A DNA stretch of 64,000 bases from Dugong dugon. Lineage: Eukaryota > Chordata > Mammalia > Sirenia > Dugongidae. The DNA lies in assembly GCA_030035585.1 (NCBI GenBank), contig CM057462.1:66870734-66934733 (forward strand), written 5' to 3'. The translations under genes and the position numbers were made by a program. Within the stretch, counting starts at the first letter, position 1; every line of letters begins with the position of its first letter. Under the pieces are notes generated by a model, which saw only the letters and a program-made list of their open reading frames with translations, was not told the origin of the DNA and made no database searches. Below are positions 32,100-42,040 of this stretch, piece by piece.

Positions 32100-32425
32100 A
32101 GACTATAAGCTCCATGAGGTCAGGGATTTTTGTCAGTGTTATTCCTAGTTCCCAGAACAGTGCCTGGTACAGAGTTGTTGTTGTTGTTAGGTGCCATGGA
32201 GTCGGTTCCAACTCATAGCGACCCCATGAACAACAGAACAAAACACTGCCCGGTCCTGTGCCATCCTCACAACCATTGTTATGCTTGAGCCCATTGTTGC
32301 AGCCACTGTGTCAATCCATCTCATTGAGGGGCTTCCTCTTTTTCGCTGACCTTGTACTTTACCAAGCATGATGTCCTTCTCCAGAGTAGGCACTCAATAA
32401 ATATTTGTAGAATAAAAAACGTGTA
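32100..32425 (+). repeat. L2 LINE 3' end split by an RTE fragment
   Basis: 'actataagctccatgaggtc' and 'cagaacagtgcctggtacag', then after the interruption 'taggcactcaataaatattt'. Together these form a continuous L2 3' terminus with the RTE fragment removed. Confidence 0.8.
32176..32381 (-). mobile_element. RTE 3' fragment in L2
   Basis: It shows 'ttaggtgccatggagtcggt', 'ccattgttgcagccactgtg' and 'aagcatgatgtccttctc'. The flank 'cagagt' is repeated at 32170-32175 and 32382-32387. Sixty-eight codons of the RTE C-terminus stay open on the minus strand. Confidence 0.9.
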
Positions 32426-32469
32426 CATATATAGTCATGCGTCACTTAACTTTTGTGAAACAGGTCGTT
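32348..32469. repeat. Left arm of a 122-bp inverted duplication
   Basis: It matches the reverse complement of 33239-33360 at 120 of 122 positions; mismatches are at 32465 and in 'gcgtc' versus 'gtgtc'. It spans the RTE fragment end, its target-site duplication, the L2 tail and the left end of a DNA transposon. Confidence 0.97.
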
Positions 32470-33103
32470 ATATGATTTGGACTTTGTGCAAACATGCATA
32501 AATCACGAGCAGTAGCATTCACTGATTTTCCACCTTTGTGTTGTTTAATAACCTTTCGTTTCACTTCCAAATTGACACTTCTCCTTTGCCTCTTGCTGCT
32601 GCTATCACTAGCACTGGTTTGGGAGCCATGATGCAGTTCGAGGTAATATTTTCAAAAGAAAATGAAATAGATAATGCTACAACACTCAAAAGACACGCGA
32701 TACATGAGACTGGATGCTGCTGCCTGTGAGTCAAAGCATAAACTGTTACATGGTGAGCCTTTTATTTGTAAGTAGAGGAAGTTCACGTTAAAATAATGAT
32801 AGAAAGTACAGTACAGTACATACATAAGCCAGTAACATAGGCATTCATTAGGACTATTAAGACATATGTATTATAGGTTATGTACATACTGTACCATTAT
32901 ACACCTGACAGCACAATTGCTTTGTATACAAGAGACATGAGGTACACGTGTTGCATGCAGGAAGCTGTTGCATTCGATACATTTGGCCACGTCCGCTACA
33001 TCCTGTTCTTGGATTGGGATTTCTGAACTCTATTATAACTTTATGAGACCACAGATGTACATGCGGTCGGACGTTGCTTGAACAGACATTATGTAGCACA
33101 TGA

Positions 33104-33105
<2 letters not shown>
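32434..33105. mobile_element. Tigger/pogo-like DNA transposon remnant
   Basis: The left edge 'agtcatgcgtcacttaac' and right edge 'cattatgtagcacatga' are degraded complements of each other. The sub-terminal 'acatgcggtcggacgttgct' is typical of this mammalian family. No transposase frame is seen. The family name is from memory, not verified. Confidence 0.65.

Positions 33106-33107
<2 letters not shown>

Positions 33108-33133
<26 letters not shown>
33108..33133. repeat. CA microsatellite
   Basis: A pure (CA) run of about 13 units inside the spacer of the inverted duplication, directly after the DNA-transposon edge. Confidence 0.95.
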
Positions 33134-33138
<5 letters not shown>

Positions 33139-33238
33139 AATATGAAAAGTCTATAGTTAGACAAAGTTATCTCAGAGTAGAAGGATTCTGATTAATTACA
33201 CCCCATTTAGCATTTTTGTATTTTTGTATTTTTTGTGA

Positions 33239-33360
33239 AACGTCCTGTTTCACAAAAGTTAAGTGACACATGACTATATATGTACACGTTTTTTATTCTA
33301 CAAATATTTATTGAGTGCCTACTCTGGAGAAGGACATCATGCTTGGTAAAGTACAAGGTC
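33239..33360. repeat. Right arm of the 122-bp inverted duplication
   Basis: An inverted copy of 32348-32469. It includes 34 bp of the RTE fragment (33327-33360) with no RTE sequence beyond it, so this arm is the derived copy and the left is the source. Confidence 0.95.
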
Positions 33361-33870
33361 TTTTTAATAATCATCACATATTGTTTATGGAACATATTTT
33401 TTTAAGTAATAATGACAAGCAAAGTGAAGAGTGTTCTCTGAAGCCCTCCAGTCTGAACTGGGCAAAGCTGGAGTAGATGCAGCTGGATCACACCAAACTA
33501 GGACTGCCTGGCCTGGGAACGGACAGGCTTTGTGGGAGTTTTAAGGATCCTTCCCAGGGGCTCAGATCTCAGGGTCCTGGTCTGAGCAACACAAAATGTT
33601 TGGAGTGAGAACCCTCATAAGAGTTCTAGACAACAGTGAGGACCCCTGTGAGCCAGAGCTGATGGAATAATACTCAGAGCAGAAGTGCTAGACACGGGAT
33701 CCACATGGAATGAGATGGGAAAACGTCAACCCTGGTCCCAACCTGCTCTAGAGATGGGCTGAGGGTGGGTGCAGGATGGAAGTCTGCAAACACACCCATC
33801 CACCCGTCTTTCTTATGCACGGCTTCCCACACTTCAGTGGCTCCTAAAGGCCTGTCTGAAGACAAGCTGC
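33361..33870. other. Unassigned DNA
   Basis: No gene or confident repeat seen. Confidence 0.4.
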
Positions 33871-34058
33871 ATCACAATTCCAATTCATGGCAACCTCGCG
33901 TGTGCAGAGTAGAACTGCTTCCTAGGGTTTTCAAGGCTGTGATGTTTTGGAAGTAGATCGCCAGGCCTTTCTTCCAAGGTGCCTCTGGGTGGGTTTGAAC
34001 CACCAACTTTTTGGTTAGTAGCTGAGTGCTTAAACATCTCTCCCACCCAGGGACTCCT
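33871..34058 (-). mobile_element. AfroSINE, long form
   Basis: 'ttttcaaggctgtgatgttt', 'gatcgccaggcctttcttcc' and 'gggtttgaaccaccaacttt' are seen. It ends with the head complement 'cccagggactcc'. The RTE-like tail edge is short. Confidence 0.92.
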
Positions 34059-34124
34059 CTTACTGCCTCCTCTATGTTCCATGGCCTTTCGTACACACTT
34101 TGCTATGCTGTGGTTATTTCTTTG

Positions 34125-34270
34125 CATGTTTACGTCTCCTGCTAGAAAGTGAGCTTAAGGGTATTGGTGTCGACTCTGGCTTTTCTTCTTTTTGTGCACC
34201 TTCTCTAGGGCCTACCACAGAGCCTATCACACAGTAGGTACTCAATAAATGCTTGTGATTAAATAAATCA
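34125..34270 (+). repeat. L2 LINE 3' end
   Basis: 'ctagaaagtgagcttaaggg' followed by 'cacagtaggtactcaataaa' and 'tgcttgtgattaaataaatc'. Confidence 0.75.
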
Positions 34271-34790
34271 AAGAATACATTTCCTGTTAATTGGGGCATT
34301 GGCCCACTGGGGCTGATCATAGCATGGGGGCCTGGCACTTGGGGGTCCTCTCCCACAGCTGGACCAGGAACATGCTAGAATCCTCCCACAAAGCCTCTCT
34401 CCAGTCCCACAGTCTGGCAGACAGCCTCCTCAAAGAGCACGTCAGGAAGCAGCAGGGGGCAGAGCAGTGACAAGGCCCAGCCACCTGGTTTCCCCAAACT
34501 TCTCAGCCCTCTTGTGGCTCAGAATGTGGCGAGAGGTAGGCATGAGCCCTCCTCCCATGGCCCTCACTCTGCCTCAAATATAAGTAATACTCAGCTCTGT
34601 TTGGTTTGTTGGAAATAAACAATGCTTTGACAGGAATGTACGTGGCCAGACATTAAGGCACTGAAGACTGCCACTCTGGCTGGGGAGGTGACGGGACTGG
34701 GGCAGCACTGAGCTGAGTGAGAACCAGGTTCAGGGACTCTTGCAAAGAACCTGCTGATGAAGGGGTCCTAAACAGAGGGAGGTACTGCCT
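34271..34790. other. Unassigned DNA
   Basis: No gene or repeat recognised. Confidence 0.4.
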
Positions 34791-34913
34791 AGTGTGTGTG
34801 CATGCATAAGTGTGTGTGCAGGGGTGTATGCCCGTGTGTACGTGTGTGCATGCACACCTATGTGTGTGAGCACATGTACATACGTGTGTGCATGTGTGCA
34901 TACGTGTGTGTGT
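34791..34913. repeat. Interrupted TG/CA-rich low-complexity tract
   Basis: TGTG runs broken by 'catgcat' and 'tacgtg'-type steps. Cys/His/Thr-rich ORFs on both strands here are translations of this tract. Confidence 0.9.
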
Positions 34914-35668
34914 TGTGAGGATGGGACTGGAGGCTTTAATGGAGAATGCCTCTCCTTCCTGGAGCTCAATCAGCTCAATCGGGGTGGCGAAGCCTGGCCT
35001 GGGCAGCTGGGTCTGCAGGCTTGCTCAGCAGGAACAGGGACAGGGGTGTGGGGATGTCTGAGACTGTGAACACAAACATGCAAACCAATGCCAAGTGTGA
35101 GGATAGTTCACATATCGGATAGTGACACGGTCACCTTCAGCAAGTCCCTTCCCTCCAGCTTTAGTTTCCTACCAGTCCAATAAGAGAGGGTGTTAGGAGC
35201 CTCTCTTTCACATCACGTTAGCATCTTTGTCTAGAGCTGCAGGTGTGGATCAAGCCGCATGCTCAAGGGGACAGCACTACTGACAGCCAGCTCCATTCCC
35301 CTGAGGCCTCTGTTCCCTGAGGACCTGGCCTGGTCTCTGAAGAGAGCCTGGAGACCCAGGGCAGTCACCCTGCCCAGCTGCTGTCCTTTCCTGACCAGAG
35401 GTTCCAGAACTTTCCCCCAGCCCCTACACTTGGTCTGGGTTGCTGAGCCCTTTCCTAGAGCCAGTGGGTGGGAGCAGCTGTCCTGGGTGCCCTCCTTGTC
35501 TCTCCAGCCTGCTTGGCCCTCCCAGTTGCTTCCATTCCCAGCTGGATGGCCCCGCTGGCTGGCCATACCCAGCCCCAACTTCACTGCCCCCCTGCAGCCA
35601 GAGCATCCTTCATTCATTGGACCAGTTGTCTCTAAAGTGCAGCACACACACAGTTCTTTGGGCTTTTT
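34914..35668. other. Unassigned GC-rich DNA
   Basis: Mutually overlapping ORFs of 138-139 codons on opposite strands (35231-35678) reflect GC-rich composition; no domain is visible on either. Confidence 0.45.
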
Positions 35669-35855
35669 TTGTTGTTAGGCACCACTGAGTTGGATCCGAC
35701 GCATAGCGACGCCATGAACAACAGAACAAAACACTGCCTGGTCCTGCGCCATCCACACAGTCGTTGTTATGCTTGAGCCCATTGTTGCAGCCACTGTGTC
35801 AATCCATCTTGTTGAGGGTCTTCCTCTTTTTTGCTGACCCTCTACTTTACCACGT
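35669..35855 (-). mobile_element. RTE 3' fragment
   Basis: 'ttgttaggcaccactgagtt', 'gcccattgttgcagccactg' and 'ttgctgaccctctactttac'. 5'-truncated, it abuts the dispersed repeat at 35856. Confidence 0.9.
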
Positions 35856-36185
35856 GTCTTAGTTACCCAGTGCTGCTATAACAGAAATACCACAAGTAGA
35901 TGGCTTTAACAAACCAAAGTCTATTCTCTCACAGCCTAGTAGGCTAGAAGTCCGAACTCAGGGCACCAGCTCCAGGGGAAGGCTTTCTCCCTCTGTCGGC
36001 TCTGGAGGAAGATCCTTGTCATCAATCTTCTCCTGGTGTAGGAGCTTCTCAGCGCAGGGAACCTGGGTCTAAAGGGCGTGCTCTGTTCCTGGCACTACTT
36101 TCTTATTGGGAAGACAGGTCCCCCGTCTCTCTGCTCGCTTCTCTCCTTTACATCTCGAAAGAGATTGACTCAAAATACAACCTAA
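35856..36185. repeat. Dispersed ~420-bp repeat, third copy, truncated
   Basis: It shares 'ctgctataacagaaatacca', 'aggctagaagtccgaactca' and 'gaaagagattgactcaaaa' with the copy at 20538-20957, then stops before the 'ccataaca' end. Confidence 0.72.
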
Positions 36186-36780
36186 GTGCAGGAGCAGAAT
36201 CAGGAAGGCTTTATAGAAGGGGGAGAGGTTGGGGGCTGGGTATTAAGGGATAGGGTGTGGCCATGTGGCCATGGGAGGGAAGGGCTGTCCTAGCAAAGGA
36301 CATTGCATGGGCAAAGGCACAGGGGCTGGAAAGCATGGAGCAGAGGCTGGGGACGTGGAGCCTCAACCTGGGTTATATATGGGAAAATGGAATGAGTGGG
36401 GTATACTTATATATGGGTAGGAGATGAGATGAGAAGGCTGGGTTGGGGACAAATGACAGAGGAAGCTCTGAATATAGGGCAAGGAATGTGTATTAAATAG
36501 AAAAACAACGGGAGCCAGTGGAGGTTTCTAAGCAGGGAGGAGACATGATCCAACTGGGTTTGGGAATTTTAACCTGGAGGGGTGTGTAACATTGGTTGGA
36601 CTAGAAGAAACTTGCAGGAGATTAGATAACCAGTTGGAAGGTAGAAATGATTGCCACAGCCCAGGCAAAAGGGTCTGAACGAAATCAGAAGAGCGAAAGG
36701 AAAGAAGACGGTTGTCAGAAATACTACAGAAGCAGATTCAACTAAATGCTGTAACTGATAGGATAGGAGGGGGCAGTGAG
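36186..36780 (-). repeat. L2 LINE
   Basis: 'gggcaaaggcacaggggctg', 'gggagccagtggaggtttct' and 'ccacagcccaggcaaaaggg' are in reverse L2 order. It is split from more L2-like sequence (37204-37560) by two AfroSINEs. Confidence 0.72.
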
Positions 36781-36782
36781 GG

Positions 36783-36996
36783 CAAAAAAAACCCAAAACA
36801 CTTGCTCTCAAGTTGATTTCCACTCATGGTGACCCCATGTGTTGCAGACAACTGCACTCCATAGGGTTTTTAAGGCTGTGACCTTTCAGAAGCAGATTGC
36901 CAGGTCTTTCTTCCAAGGGGCCTCTGGATGAGTTCGAGCCACCAATCTTTTGGTAAGTACCTCAGCTCTTAACTCTTTGCACCATCCCCGAACTCC
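36783..36996 (-). mobile_element. AfroSINE, long form (first of an adjacent pair)
   Basis: 'ttgatttccactcatggtga', 'ttttaaggctgtgacctttc' and 'gagccaccaatcttttggta' run to the head complement 'cccgaactcc'. Confidence 0.92.
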
Positions 36997-37203
36997 AACA
37001 CCAAAACCGCTGCTGTCAAATCAATTCCAACTTATGGTGAGCCTATGTGTTGCAGAGTAGAACCGCTCCATAGGGTTTTCTTGGCTCTAATCTTTACGGA
37101 AGCAGATTGCCAGGCCTTTCTTCTGTGGTGCCACTGGTGGATTCGAACTGTCAACCTTTAGGTTAGTAGTTGAGTGCAAACCGTTTGTGCCATCTGGGGA
37201 CCT
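36997..37203 (-). mobile_element. AfroSINE, long form (second of an adjacent pair)
   Basis: It starts directly at the head end of the previous SINE. 'aaatcaattccaacttatgg', 'ttcttggctctaatctttac' and 'ggattcgaactgtcaacctt'. Same orientation. One probably inserted in or beside the other's head. Confidence 0.92.
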
Positions 37204-37620
37204 GTGGAAGTGAGGGCTCAGGAAGAGCAAGCAGTGAGTCAAAGGTCAATGCTGAGTGAGTAGAGGAACGACAGCAGATGGGGCTGTTGAAAAGAAATTC
37301 AGGTAGGCTAGCATTGCCTTGGTTGTCTAGAGGTGATGATTAGAGGGTTAGAGGATCTAGGTTGCCAGGCTGGTTGTCTGTATTTAAAAAAAGAGAGAGA
37401 CTTCTTCAAGGGCTAGAGTTTTCTGTTTGCACCATTTTGATGGAAATAGGAAAGGCATTGTGCCAAGCACGGGGGAGGCAGAGAGGACCCAGAAATGCTG
37501 CCCTTCTCCTCAGGGGCTCCCAGTCTAGTGGGGAGATGGCCACACAAAGAGGTTTAGGACAGTCTATCAGCTGAGGGCTCTAACAGGCCATCACAAATGC
37601 CCCAGAGGTCAGAGGAGGCT
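37204..37620 (-). repeat. L2 LINE fragments, continued
   Basis: 'aggcattgtgccaagcacgg' and 'ctcctcaggggctcccagtc' are the L2 3' pattern in reverse. Weakly conserved. Confidence 0.55.
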
Positions 37621-37946
37621 TCATAGAGGTGCCATTGTGCACATGTCCCTGGCTCAGCAGACAGAGTCATCTTCTGTGAGCAATTGCAACCTCCCTTCAT
37701 GAACTCAGGGTCATCACAATAATCAGCTTTTAAAGCCACCCTCCTAGGCGTAGGTGGCATGTGACAGTGACTGAATTTGCATGGGTGCTGGGTGTCCATG
37801 ACTTTGCTTTCTTGGATAAATGTCAGCATGCTTCTCAACCTCTGTCAAGCAAACCAAACTTAGAAAGCTCAGTGGCTCGACTTTTGGATTTCACAACCTC
37901 CTCCATTCCGCTTGCTCAAGCTTCTTTAACGTCTCTGTGTTTTTTC
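37621..37946. other. Unassigned DNA
   Basis: No gene or repeat recognised. Confidence 0.4.
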
Positions 37947-38160
37947 TGGGAGTCCTGGGATGGTGTAAATGGTTAATGCACTCGGCTGCTAACCAAGTCT
38001 GCCCAGAGGAGCCTGAGAAGAAAATTCTGGCAATCTGCTTCTGAAAAATCAGCCATGGAAACCCTACGGAGCTCAGTTCTACTCTGACACCCATGGGGTC
38101 ATCATGAATTGGAATTAACTTGATGGCAACTGGTTTTTTTTTTGTTGTTGTTATTGTTTA
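37947..38160 (+). mobile_element. AfroSINE, long form
   Basis: Head 'ggagtcctgggatggtgtaa'; 'aaaaatcagccatggaaacc'; tail 'atgaattggaattaacttga'; then T- and GTT-rich sequence. Part of the usual B-box region is missing. Confidence 0.9.
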
Positions 38161-38659
38161 TTTCTGGATTTAGGGAGCTGCCAGAAATCTGGGGGTTCCG
38201 GGCATCTCAGTGCTAGAAAAGCATGACTGAGCAGTACAGTTTATTTGAATTTATCTACTTTTTCCTCCCTGGCCCCACCAGCCTAGTTCCTTTTTCAGCC
38301 TTCCTCATCTCCCCAGCTATTTATAAACCCCTCTTCCCTCAGTCTATGACTTTGTTCCTTTCTCACTCTTGAGCTCTTCTCCTGCTGCAAGGACTCCCTG
38401 GAGAGAAAGGTGCCCACTGTCTAACCCCAGGCCTGTTCGATGTTGCTTAACTCTGACGTGTCCTGAAACTTAGCTCTGTGGAAACAGCACAAAGCTTTCG
38501 AGTCAGCCAGATCAAACCTGGCTCCACCCAGTAGCTGAGTGTCCTTGGGCAGGTCTGTGAACTTCAGAGCCCTTAAGAACGTCTGGTTCACGACCACATT
38601 CTTTGTTTGAGAGTTAACATTTCACATTTAGTGTCAATTAATTTTATATTTTAGATTAA
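38161..38659. other. Unassigned DNA with a MIR core
   Basis: A plus-strand MIR core lies near 38505-38590 ('ttgggcaggtctgtgaactt'). The rest is unassigned. Confidence 0.5.
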
Positions 38660-38661
38660 TA

Positions 38662-39198
38662 CAGGTTTCCTCCACTGTCCAAAAGCAGAGCGTTCCCATG
38701 AAACCTTTCATAAGCCGAAATGGCGTAAAGTGAAGAAGCAGTTACCATTAATTTATATAAGAAAAATTTTTGAGCATTCCCAGACCCAAAAAATAACCTA
38801 CCAAATCATACCAAATAACACATAAAACCTTTACAAGCTCCCTTAGCCTTTTTTGATACCTTAGGGCACATCTTGCTAACAGATGTGCAAAATATATCGA
38901 GATAAAGCACAGATGCTCACAGACACAGTACAAAGCTATGGTGGCTTGATGCTGAGATGCGGAGTGTAGTTCCCGGGGAAGGAGCTTGGAGACACCACTC
39001 GCTCCTCGGGGTGTGAGCTGCCTCTTTAACGGCTCACTGCAAAACAAATGCTGAACGCTATGTCTGCTTTTTGACTTTTTTCGTGAAAGCAAAAATCCTC
39101 TTAGGATTTCTTTTGGCTAGCAAAAACAGGTACTAATATTGGTCTTCCCTAAAAGTGAAGCGGCATAAAGGAAACTTTCAAAAAGTGGGGGATATCTG
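38662..39198. mobile_element. Tc1/mariner (Tigger-like) element, both ends present
   Basis: The ends 'caggtttcctccactgtcc' and the complement of 'aagtgggggatatctg' are inverted repeats. Both are flanked by TA (38660-38661 and 39199-39200), the mariner target duplication. The interior has 'aggatttcttttggctagca' but no transposase motif, so it is non-autonomous. The 114-codon minus ORF inside it shows no DDE/D signature. Confidence 0.85.
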
Positions 39199-39200
39199 TA

Positions 39201-39429
39201 CTCAAATACTACATTGGCATCTCAAATACTATACTGGTAAATTTAAGACAAGAAGCAAACTGAAATTGGACTTTTAGCTCCAGATCTTCTCAGTGAGGTT
39301 CTCCCTGGGCACCCCCATATAAAACCGCATCCTTACATCTTCCCAGTCCCCATTTCCTGCTGTCCCCACGACACTACCACCAAATGATGAGCAGTACATC
39401 AGATCCACTTTCTTTAGTGTGTTATCTAT
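39201..39429. other. Unassigned DNA
   Basis: Nothing recognised. Confidence 0.4.
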
Positions 39430-39570
39430 CTCTTCCTCTAGGATGGAAGCTCCGTGAGGGCACCGGAGTTTTGCCCGTTTTGCTCACTGATGTATCCTCA
39501 GCACATTAAACCGTTCCTTGCGCACAGTAGACATTTAATAAACATGTCCTGATGAATGAATAAATGAATT
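39430..39570 (+). repeat. L2 LINE 3' end
   Basis: 'ggatggaagctccgtgaggg', 'ttgctcactgatgtatcctc' and 'agacatttaataaacatgtc' occur in L2 order, with an AATGAATA end. Confidence 0.82.
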
Positions 39571-40068
39571 GGTTTGAAAATGCAGGGAGATAATGTCTGG
39601 AGGGTGCTTGGCACTGGGAGGGTGCTCAGTCATGTCAATCTTCTCCCCTTTTCCCATCCCATTGCCTTTTCCCAACTGTCTGATGGTTTCCACAGTGTCC
39701 AGACATCACAGGACATGGCAGATGGCAGTAAGAACTTCGTGCTGTGGCCTTTTTTAGGGGGGAGTGTCCTTGTTTGGGGAGCGCGTGATCCTTCTTTCTC
39801 TCCGACCTGTCTCTCTGAGCCCACCTGCCCCACACTGACTGACATATACCTCTGGGACCACGGCAGTCTGCCCTTGCCCTTGCCCCCTGCCGGGCCTGGC
39901 CTCACCTGCTGAAGATCTGCCTCTGCCTCGTCTCCTCACAGCTGCCTCCTAGGATAAGTCTCTTGGCCAGGTCAGGGCAGGCCTGGGGCCTGAGCAATTC
40001 TGACCACAGCAGGCCTGAACCCTAGAAAAATAGTCACTGTCTGAAGACCAGCACCTGGAGTTAGTGCA
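39571..40068. other. Unassigned DNA
   Basis: Overlapping ORFs on both strands (91-112 codons) show no domain. Confidence 0.45.
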
Positions 40069-40320
40069 GTGGTTCTCAACTGGGGGTGATTTTCTCGTCC
40101 CCCCAACCCCGAGGACATTTGGCAATGTATGGGGACGTTTTTGGTTGTCACAACTGGGGATTGCTACTGGCATCCAGTGGGTAGAGACCAGGGATGCTGC
40201 TAAACATCTTATGACACACAGAACAGTCTCCTACGACAAAGAATTCTCTAGCCCAAAACGTCAATAGTGCTGAGGGTAAGGAACCTGGGGCAATTAAGGA
40301 ACCTGGGGCAATGTAATTAA
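40069..40320 (+). mobile_element. hAT MITE, MER20-like
   Basis: 'cagtggttctcaactggggg', 'ttggttgtcacaactgggga' and 'gggatgctgctaaacatctt' are the family order. The 3' inverted repeat is eroded, and an 18-bp duplication ('ggaacctggggcaatta') follows at 40281-40315. Confidence 0.8.
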
Positions 40321-40505
40321 AAATAACAATACTTGCCATTTACTGAGCTTTTGCTGTGTGCCAGGGGCTGCGCTAGGCACTCTGTGTGCATTTGCTCATT
40401 TAATTCTCATCATTATTGTATGTGACAGGCAGTGCCATTTTTCTGTTTTACAGGTGAGGAAATGGAGACACAGCTACTAAACAGTGTAGCCAGGATTTGA
40501 AGCGG
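40321..40505 (-). repeat. MIR SINE
   Basis: 'tttactgagcttttgctgtg', 'tgccaggggctgcgctaggc' and 'ttttacaggtgaggaaatgg': a well-kept reverse MIR. Confidence 0.88.
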
Positions 40506-40511
40506 TTCATG

Positions 40512-40640
40512 CCCCGGGAGAAATACCTGGAGATACACTTCTGTAAACATTATAGCCAAGAAAAGCCCATGGGGCAGTTCTACTCTGTCACATGGGGTCG
40601 TTATGAGTCTAAATCTACTGAGGGCTCCTAACAACATGCT
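40512..40640 (+). mobile_element. AfroSINE, truncated or eroded head
   Basis: 'gcccatggggcagttctact' and 'catggggtcgttatgagtct' are intact; the tRNA-like head is not recognisable. Confidence 0.82.
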
Positions 40641-41265
40641 CTTAACTGCAACCCTGGGTATACCTGGAGCATTTGCATCATGGTGCTCCCAACTCTCCCC
40701 TCCATTGCCTATTGAGTTATCTCAGTCTAGAGGGCAGGGCATCTGCTTTGGTTGTCCTGTCCAGCACTCCATTCTCTACTAGGTTTGCAGTCGTTACCGA
40801 TCTGCCTAGGAAGCCCGCATATACCCTCAGCCTCGTTGGGGCCATGCCAAGAATGATCATTTCTTGGAACTGTTATGGAGCTCCTTGTCTGCCTGACTTG
40901 GGGGTTGGGCCGTCCCTGGCCTCTCTTCTGCTGTCAGGCTGTGCCCCCAACCAGCCCCACAATATGAAAAGTTTTCCAAGATTGTTACACCCAACAGACA
41001 CTCTGTACCAACCTGCCCACTGGCCTTAACTGTGGCATGGCTTTGGAAGCTGGCTGAGCTCCAGGCCTCTGTCCCAGTCAGCCCCAGATCCCAGCGCCTG
41101 CACGCCAGCCCATGATGGCTCTCACTCAAGCCTCCTGGCCTTTAGCCTTCCATCCTGACACCACATCCCATCAAGAGCTTCATCTGGGCATCCTCACACA
41201 CCCCGATTCCAGCTCCTGTTTATACTCCTCCCTCCAGAGCCCAAATTTCTTTCAAGATTTTATAC
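40641..41265. other. Unassigned DNA
   Basis: No gene or repeat recognised; a 118-codon plus ORF shows no domain. Confidence 0.4.
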
Positions 41266-41405
41266 TCAGTTCCACGAAATTCTACTGAGCCCTCCCTGGG
41301 GATGAAGGTCTGTGCTGGGGGTTGAGAAACAAGGCAGACACAGTCCTCTCTCCACCCACTAAGAAGCTCTAGTTTCACACGGGGAGTGAATTTTTCACAA
41401 AAGTA
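41266..41405 (-). repeat. L2 LINE 3' fragment
   Basis: 'aaggtctgtgctgggggttg' and 'gcagacacagtcctctctcc' fit reverse L2 order; weak. Confidence 0.5.
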
Positions 41406-41860
41406 TTACAGTCAAGTGGGCTACCTACCTTGGAGGATATGCACAGAGAGCAGGGAGATGCGGGAGGGTCTGAGTGTGGTGGAGGGTTCCAGAGGAGACA
41501 ACACTTTACATCTGCCCCCTGGCCTGTGAAAAATGAGGGGTCTAGGCCTGCCAGCTCTGATAGTTGAGGATTCTTGCAGCCATGTGAGTGGCTCTGTGCT
41601 TCCCAGAACTGAAGGAATCTCCTTTCCAAACACCCGGGACCAAGCTCAACGCCTGACCGCATTTGCCTCACTTCATTAATTCAGACAGGATATATTCACT
41701 GAGTTCCTGGTATGTGTGTCAGGAACCCAAGAGCAGCCAGAATCTTGAAGTCTCTGAGCTGGCAAGACTTTTAGTCATCTAGCCCAAGCTTGTCCACCCT
41801 CACTGTGGTGCTTTTTCCACTTATATTATGTTTTTCAGGAGATGAACAGGAAGTTTCAGG
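41406..41860. other. Unassigned DNA
   Basis: Nothing recognised. Confidence 0.4.
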
Positions 41861-41869
41861 CTGAGTTTG

Positions 41870-42040
41870 CTCAGGATTTATTATTACCTCCGTTCATTCA
41901 CTAGTACTACTTCTTAGCTCAGCGTACATTCCTCATAACAATCTCTCATCCTCATGAAGGTACTCTAAGTAGAAGATAGCAAGCATCATTGATTCTCAGT
42001 TCATAGATGGGGAATCTGAGGTCAGAAGACTAAAAAACTG
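41870..42040 (-). repeat. MIR-like fragment
   Basis: 'cctcataacaatctctcatc' and 'tagatggggaatctgaggtc' follow reverse MIR order. Confidence 0.55.

Noticed and set aside
34653-34969. Cys/His/Thr-rich peptides resembling metal-binding repeats
   Set aside because: They are translations of the TG/CA-rich low-complexity tract on both strands.
35231-35678. Opposing ORFs of 138-139 codons in GC-rich DNA as a possible exon
   Set aside because: Full overlap on opposite strands, no domain, no credible splice pattern. GC-rich composition explains the lack of stops.
38748-39092. Transposase remnant in the Tc1/mariner-type element
   Set aside because: The 114-codon frame shows no helix-turn-helix or DDE/D motif that I can see.
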